DNA from: Prinsepia uniflora | Lineage: Eukaryota > Streptophyta > Magnoliopsida > Rosales > Rosaceae | Assembly (NCBI GenBank): GCA_032719365.1 | Contig: CM064863.1 | Coordinates: 21,151,137 to 21,215,136 of the forward strand | Length of the DNA stretch: 64,000 nucleotides | Direction of reading: 5' to 3' | In this document: positions 59,588-64,000 of the stretch, one piece after another | Position numbering within the stretch: position 1 is the stretch's first letter | Layout: each line of letters starts with the position of its first letter | Made by a program: the position numbers and the translations under genes | The notes under the pieces: generated by a model | The model's database searches: none | Seen by the model: only the letters and a program-made list of their open reading frames with translations | Told to the model about the DNA's origin: nothing

Positions 59588-61076
59588 ATGGCCGAGATCA
59601 GGGCCAATGGCTCCCATGCCGAGGTGCGCTACACCGAGCTCAACAAGCAATACACCGAGGTTGTAGCCCAATTACAGGCTGCTCAAGCCGAGCTGAATAC
59701 TCCCCGCGCTCAAGTCAAGATCCGTTGGGCCGACATCGTGGTGGCCGAGTGTGTAGAGCACGCCGGGAAGATCAGTCGAACTGTCGATAAGGGTAAGGCG
59801 GCTACCACGACAACACCAACCGAGAAAGGCCAGAAGCTCTTGGTCATTCCTAGAAAGGGCGCTCAGGGGATCAGGATCTACCACGACGCCCACAAAGCCC
59901 TGAGTGGCACCTCCAGACCGGAGCTCAGGCAACTCAGCTTGATCCGACTCGAGTTCACCGGGGACAAGGATCTACGAGCAACATAACAGACTGGTAGGAC
60001 ACGACCCGAAGCCAGCTAGCGCCAACACTCCTGTGGCGGGAACACCCACACCTAGGTCACCGAGGGAGCGGACTCTTCCCAGGAAATCCTCAGTGCCCCG
60101 CAATCCGAGCGCCCTCCCCGCGCAGCACTAAGTCCTGAAAAAACTGAGGAAACTTATCCAGACGGGACACGCCATTGCCTCCCTAGTGCACCGACTACTC
60201 TTGCCCGAGTAAGGCACCTAGCGCGGACCCATTGGTTCAGTAGCTCCTGGACCGCGTGAGGTGCCTCGAGGCCGAGAAAGGGACACGCCAGACACATACT
60301 TAGGGCAGACCTAGCTTGGGACCCTTCACGGACCGGATCAACTTTTTTTAGCATGGCCACACGATCAAGCCACTCAAGATCCCCCTCTACACTGGGCAGA
60401 CCGACCCAATCAACCACCTCAACAACTTCTGGTCGACCGGCTCCTTCTCGAGCCTGACCGACGAGGCCTGCTGCTTGGTTTTCAGCTCCACCCTCACCGA
60501 AGCTGCAATCAACTAGTTCTACCGACTGAAGCCCGGCTCCCTCGACTCTTTTGCGCAGCTCACCAATGTTTTCTGAATCAATTCATGATCCAGACTAAGA
60601 GACTCTTCTCCACCGAGGATCTTTTCCTCCTGAAGCAAGGGGAAACTGAAACTCTGCGTGCATACACTGCTCGGTTCAGCATGGAGCACTCTCGATGCAC
60701 AGAGTCCGATGACAGGATGACCTTCACAGCGTTCAAGGGCGGCCTGCACGAGTCCCAATTCAGTTACGCCGCACATACTCAAGGTTGGTCTACCTATAAT
60801 GAGTTAATGAAACAGGCATCCATTCATGCCAAGGTCGAGCTACTAACTAGCAAGGGCGGTTCCACAACGAGCAACACATACCAACCCAGCACTTGGGACT
60901 CGGTCAACACTTACCGACCGAGCCACACCCCACATCAGTCGGCTTCCCAGCAAGTTGTGTTAGGCCAGAATCAGCACCACACCCCCTTCTATAGCACGGG
61001 AAAGAAGGGCAGATGCCACGACCACCAGGACCCCCGTCAGGGACAAGGCCAACATGAGCACCGTCCCAACGAGTAA
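59588..61076 (+). pseudogene. Gypsy gag remnants
   Basis: 59588-59986 encodes a coiled-coil-like N-terminal part (YTELNKQYTEVVAQLQAAQA). 60585-61076 encodes the retrotransposon-gag domain: LFLLKQGETETLRAYTARFS, FKGGLHESQFSY. The frames between are broken. Confidence 0.85.
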
Positions 61077-61672
61077 AGCACCGAGAACCCTCCTCCTCGG
61101 TTCAAGGTCAAAACCTACACGATTCTAAACACATCATATGAGAATATGCTGATGAATGTGGAAGGCATGATCCCCAAGCTGACCTGGACTCCCGGCACAG
61201 GCCGACTGGCTAAGAATACCGGTGTCTATTGCTAGTATCACAAGTATAACTGCCACAACATCATTCAGTGTGTGGCTTTCTGAGATTTGGTAGAGGCCTA
61301 AGTTCGAGACGGAAAGATCAACCAGTTCTTGCAAAACGCTCTGCAACAGCCTTGGCACCCCCCAGATCAACACTATCATCGGCGGCACTTCCATCTCCTC
61401 ACCCCTGGCATCGAACCGAGCTAGGAAAGACTTCCTCCTCAACATGAAGCACAACCATCAGGTCATCCAGGTTACGGACAGACGAGCCTGGAAGGTGGCA
61501 CGCACCAGTTGGGAGGCTATCTCTTTCTCGGAGGAGGAGGAGCAGGAGTTGATCTACCCGCACGACGACCCACTCGTCATCTGCGCCATCATCAGCAACT
61601 TCAATTTCGGTCGGATCATGGTCGACCGACGTCATTTGCCACCGACTGAGCATCAGCCCGAGCTTCAAACTA
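61077..61672 (+). pseudogene. Gypsy gag-protease region, decayed
   Basis: Open over 61444-61791 but without a clear protease motif. It lies between gag and RT, where protease is expected. A remnant of the 'GG...R...HLL' type may be present at about 61375-61440. Confidence 0.5.
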
Positions 61673-62820
61673 GTGAAGAAAAAGCACCGTATCTACGATG
61701 CCGAGTGGACCGAGGCCATGAAAGCCAAAATTGTCAAGCTCAGCACTATCCACTTCGTTCGCAAGGCCGTATATGTCATCTGGGTGGCTAATGTGGTCTT
61801 GGTTAAGAAGCCCTTGGGGGCATGGAATATGTGTATCGACTTCGTCGATCTGTACAAGGCATGCCCCAAGGACAGCTTCCGATAGCCCAAAATCGATCAG
61901 CTGGTTGACGCCACCTCCGGGCACGAGCTCCTCAGCTTCATGGATGCTTACTCGGGGTACAACCAGATATTCATGGACCCCGCCGACCAGATACATACCA
62001 CCTTCCGCACCGACCAGGGCCTATATTGCTACAATGTGATGCCTTTCGATCTGAAGAATGTTGGGCCACCTACCAGCGATTGGTTAACTACATGTTTGCC
62101 GACTAGATCTGAAAAACTATGGAGGTTTACGTGGATGACATGCTGGTCAAAATCAAGACTGTCGACCAACACATTATCAATCTCACTCGCATGTTCCTAG
62201 TCCTGAAAAAGTTCAGGATGCATCTCAATCTGGAAAAATGTGTTTTTGGGGTCGGTTCGGGGAAATTTCTCGACTTCATGATCAGCCAGCATGGCATCGA
62301 GGCCAACCCTGAGAAGATTCAGGCACTCCTAGACATGAAGGCCTCCCACACCCAGAAGGATGTCTAGAGCCTGACCGATCGGGTAGCTCTGACCCGGTTC
62401 ATTTCAAAAGTAACCGACCGGTGTGTCCCTTTCTTCAAGGCCCTTAAGGCTAGGTCCAAACACATCACCTGGACCGCGGAATATGACAAAGCCTTCGCCG
62501 AACTGAAAACATACATGCGTCATGCACCATTGCTCTCCCGACCAGAGACCGGAGAGTCCTTCATCATGTACATGTCAGTTTCCAACTCCGTCGTCAGCTC
62601 TGTCCTAATCAGGAGGACCGAGGGAGTCGAGCATCCTGTCTATTATGTCAGCCGAGCACTAAAGAAAGCAGAAACCAGGTACACTGACCTTGAAGAACTT
62701 GCTTTTGCTTTGATCACATCTTCCAGGAAGCTCCGACCATATTTCTAGGCCCACGCCATTATTTTCTTGACCAATCGCCCACTTCGCCAAGTGCTGCAAA
62801 AATCGGACGTCGAGGCTATG
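61673..62820 (+). pseudogene. Gypsy reverse transcriptase and RNase H
   Basis: RT blocks are VVLVKKPLGAWNMCIDFVDL, FMDAYSGYNQIFMDPADQ and the active site MEVYVDDMLVKI. FLDFMISQHGIEANPEKIQA follows. The RNase H part gives SVSNSVVSSVLIRRTEGVEH and PVYYVSRALKKAETRY. It contains several stops and a frameshift near 62050-62110. It ends at 'LQKSDVEAMV', where the 3' LTR begins. Confidence 0.93.
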
Positions 62821-62824
62821 GTGT

Positions 62825-63395
62825 AGGCCCAGTCCATTACCAAATTACGATCAATCTAGATCAACCTTGGAGGCCCAGCCCTCTGCTGGCTCGGCATGTC
62901 GGCCCCGACCGACCCAGAGGCCCAGCCCTCTTCCAGCACCATGCCGCTTGCCGACTCTGGAGGCCCAACCTCCGTCGGTCAGTACGTCGGCCCAGACTAA
63001 CCTGAAGGCCCAATACTTCCGCCCAACACAAGCCCAAGGGGTCCAGGCCCTCTCATATGAGCAAACCCTAGTGTTAGTCCAACAGTAATTGGCATTTGTC
63101 GCACATCGGGTGAATGTAATTATTATATTCATCACACCCATACAAAAGGGGTCCATATGTCGTATAAAGGTAACTAAGCATTTAGTGTTCACAACTTCTT
63201 TTACAGTACACAATTTACCATTCACCCTATACCGTAGACCGACCACTGACTTGGCCGTTGGAATACTTTTCGGCTGGTACCACACCGGTACTTATACTCT
63301 GACCGACCGACCAGTTTCATTATCTTTCAGGTTTACACATGGCACGTGGCAGAGCAGCATTCACTCCCTAAGTTGACATATTTCATGCATCAACA
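62825..63395 (+). repeat. 3' LTR, 5'-truncated
   Basis: 571 bp, beginning at a point about 49 bp inside the 5' LTR (aggcccagtccattaccaa) and ending CATCAACA. Confidence 0.88.
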
Positions 63396-63400
63396 ATTAT

Positions 63401-64000
63401 TATTATTTATTAGGTATTATTATTTAATTAAATATCAGTTATTTCAACTTTGATAAAAAAAATTAAACACAAATATATTACAAATTTATATTAACATCAA
63501 AAATTTTTTGAGAACTTAAATAATTCACTTTAATTAATTCAACAAAAATCAACGTAAGCAATAGAAATTTTTAGAATTTCACAGCCATGGCCTTACATGT
63601 GGCCGTTTGTATGACTTTGGTTCTAATCCATCATTAACACATGAGTATTGTATTAACTAGTTCCTGGACCTATACTAAGCGAATTATATGGAAATATTGA
63701 GGTTTTAGAGACAATTTTCCTTCTTTATTTCTTTCCCATGTCCCTATTTATAAAGAAGGCAGCATAGCTGGTATTGAAGACGACTATGATAGTGGCGGTG
63801 GTTGGCTGAGATGATTACGTTGTTTGTTTTTTGAAGAAATGAGTTTTCTCCACGGAGGGACAATGAGGAAGAATAAGAGATCTAAATTTAAAATAAATTT
63901 TATTTTTATTTTGTTACTGAATTTAATATTTTTATATTATATATTTTTTAATTTTTTAATTTTCTTAAATTTTAATCTAGAAAAGATGTGTTGTTTAATA
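63401..64000. other. AT-rich flank, no gene seen
   Basis: No open frame of note and no repeat relation to the rest of the window recognised. Confidence 0.5.

Larger units (their letters stand above)
58538..63400 (+). mobile_element. Ty3/gypsy (TAT-like) retrotransposon with truncated pol
   Basis: The element is 58543-63395, flanked by ATTAT (58538-58542 and 63396-63400). The 5' LTR is 58543-59401, and a TGGCGCCG-type PBS follows it. gag, RT and RNase H remnants run to about 62820. The sequence then switches straight into the 3' LTR (62825-63395), which lacks its first 46-49 bp. Integrase and the PPT are gone. Many stops and frameshifts show it is dead. Confidence 0.9.

Noticed and set aside
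59396..59671. Minus-strand open frames opposite gypsy gag
   Set aside because: Shadows of the plus-strand gag reading frame.

Overview
This is nuclear DNA of a flowering plant, most likely a eudicot. The window holds one intact plant-type intron-containing gene in a mass of nested LTR retrotransposons, a LINE remnant, SINE-like units and a Cassandra-type LTR carrying a 5S rRNA-derived segment. The Cassandra LTR looks like the form I know from Rosaceae, so that family is plausible, but this is inference. Nothing bacterial, organellar or viral was seen.

Layout. (1) 1-8360: the 3' part of a large-LTR Gypsy-like element (decayed interior, 3.3 kb LTR at 3238-6549), then a truncated LTR of the same family from 7159. 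(2) 9816-13617: the only convincing live gene, a four-exon secreted GH5 glycosyl hydrolase with a C-terminal beta-trefoil-like domain; its first intron carries a long-inverted-repeat element. (3) 13735-18509: SINE-like units, a 557 bp tandem duplication, a pair of about 330 bp direct repeats and unassigned sequence. (4) 18510-41312: a stack of the same large-LTR family. A minus-strand element (18857-41312) contains a minus-strand solo LTR (19301-34437), which contains a plus-strand full-length element (19901-32191), which contains another solo LTR (24185-27231). Each of the three nested insertions is supported by a 5 bp target-site duplication (TSD): ACTAG, CATAT/CATTT and TGTAA. A Cassandra-like solo LTR (39411-39662) sits in the outer element's right LTR. 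(5) 41314-51956: a CYP86-type cytochrome P450 pseudogene on the minus strand, split by a complete Ty1/copia element (41852-51539, TSD AGAGA). The copia integrase region is itself split by a solo LTR (45716-48205, TSD TCATA). (6) 52458-53618: a 5'-truncated LINE with poly(A) and an 18 bp TSD. (7) 53730-58160: terminal-repeat-like AT-rich sequence around a Myb/SANT-like pseudogene, possibly a dead PIF/Harbinger element. (8) 58538-63400: a Ty3/gypsy (TAT-like) element, TSD ATTAT, with pol truncated after RNase H.

The most unusual structure is in the large-LTR family. Between two inverted CTGTGAGTGGAC-type motifs, each near an ATGCATGCAT-like box, each LTR carries an 1.1-1.4 kb variable domain. 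Copies hold quite different short tandem repeats there (periods about 50, 55, 29 and 33-44 bp). The element interiors are only about 3.2-3.3 kb and have no usable gag-pol frame, while the LTR pair of the 19901-32191 element is still very similar by eye. This suggests a non-autonomous lineage moved in trans. Identities were judged by eye, not computed.
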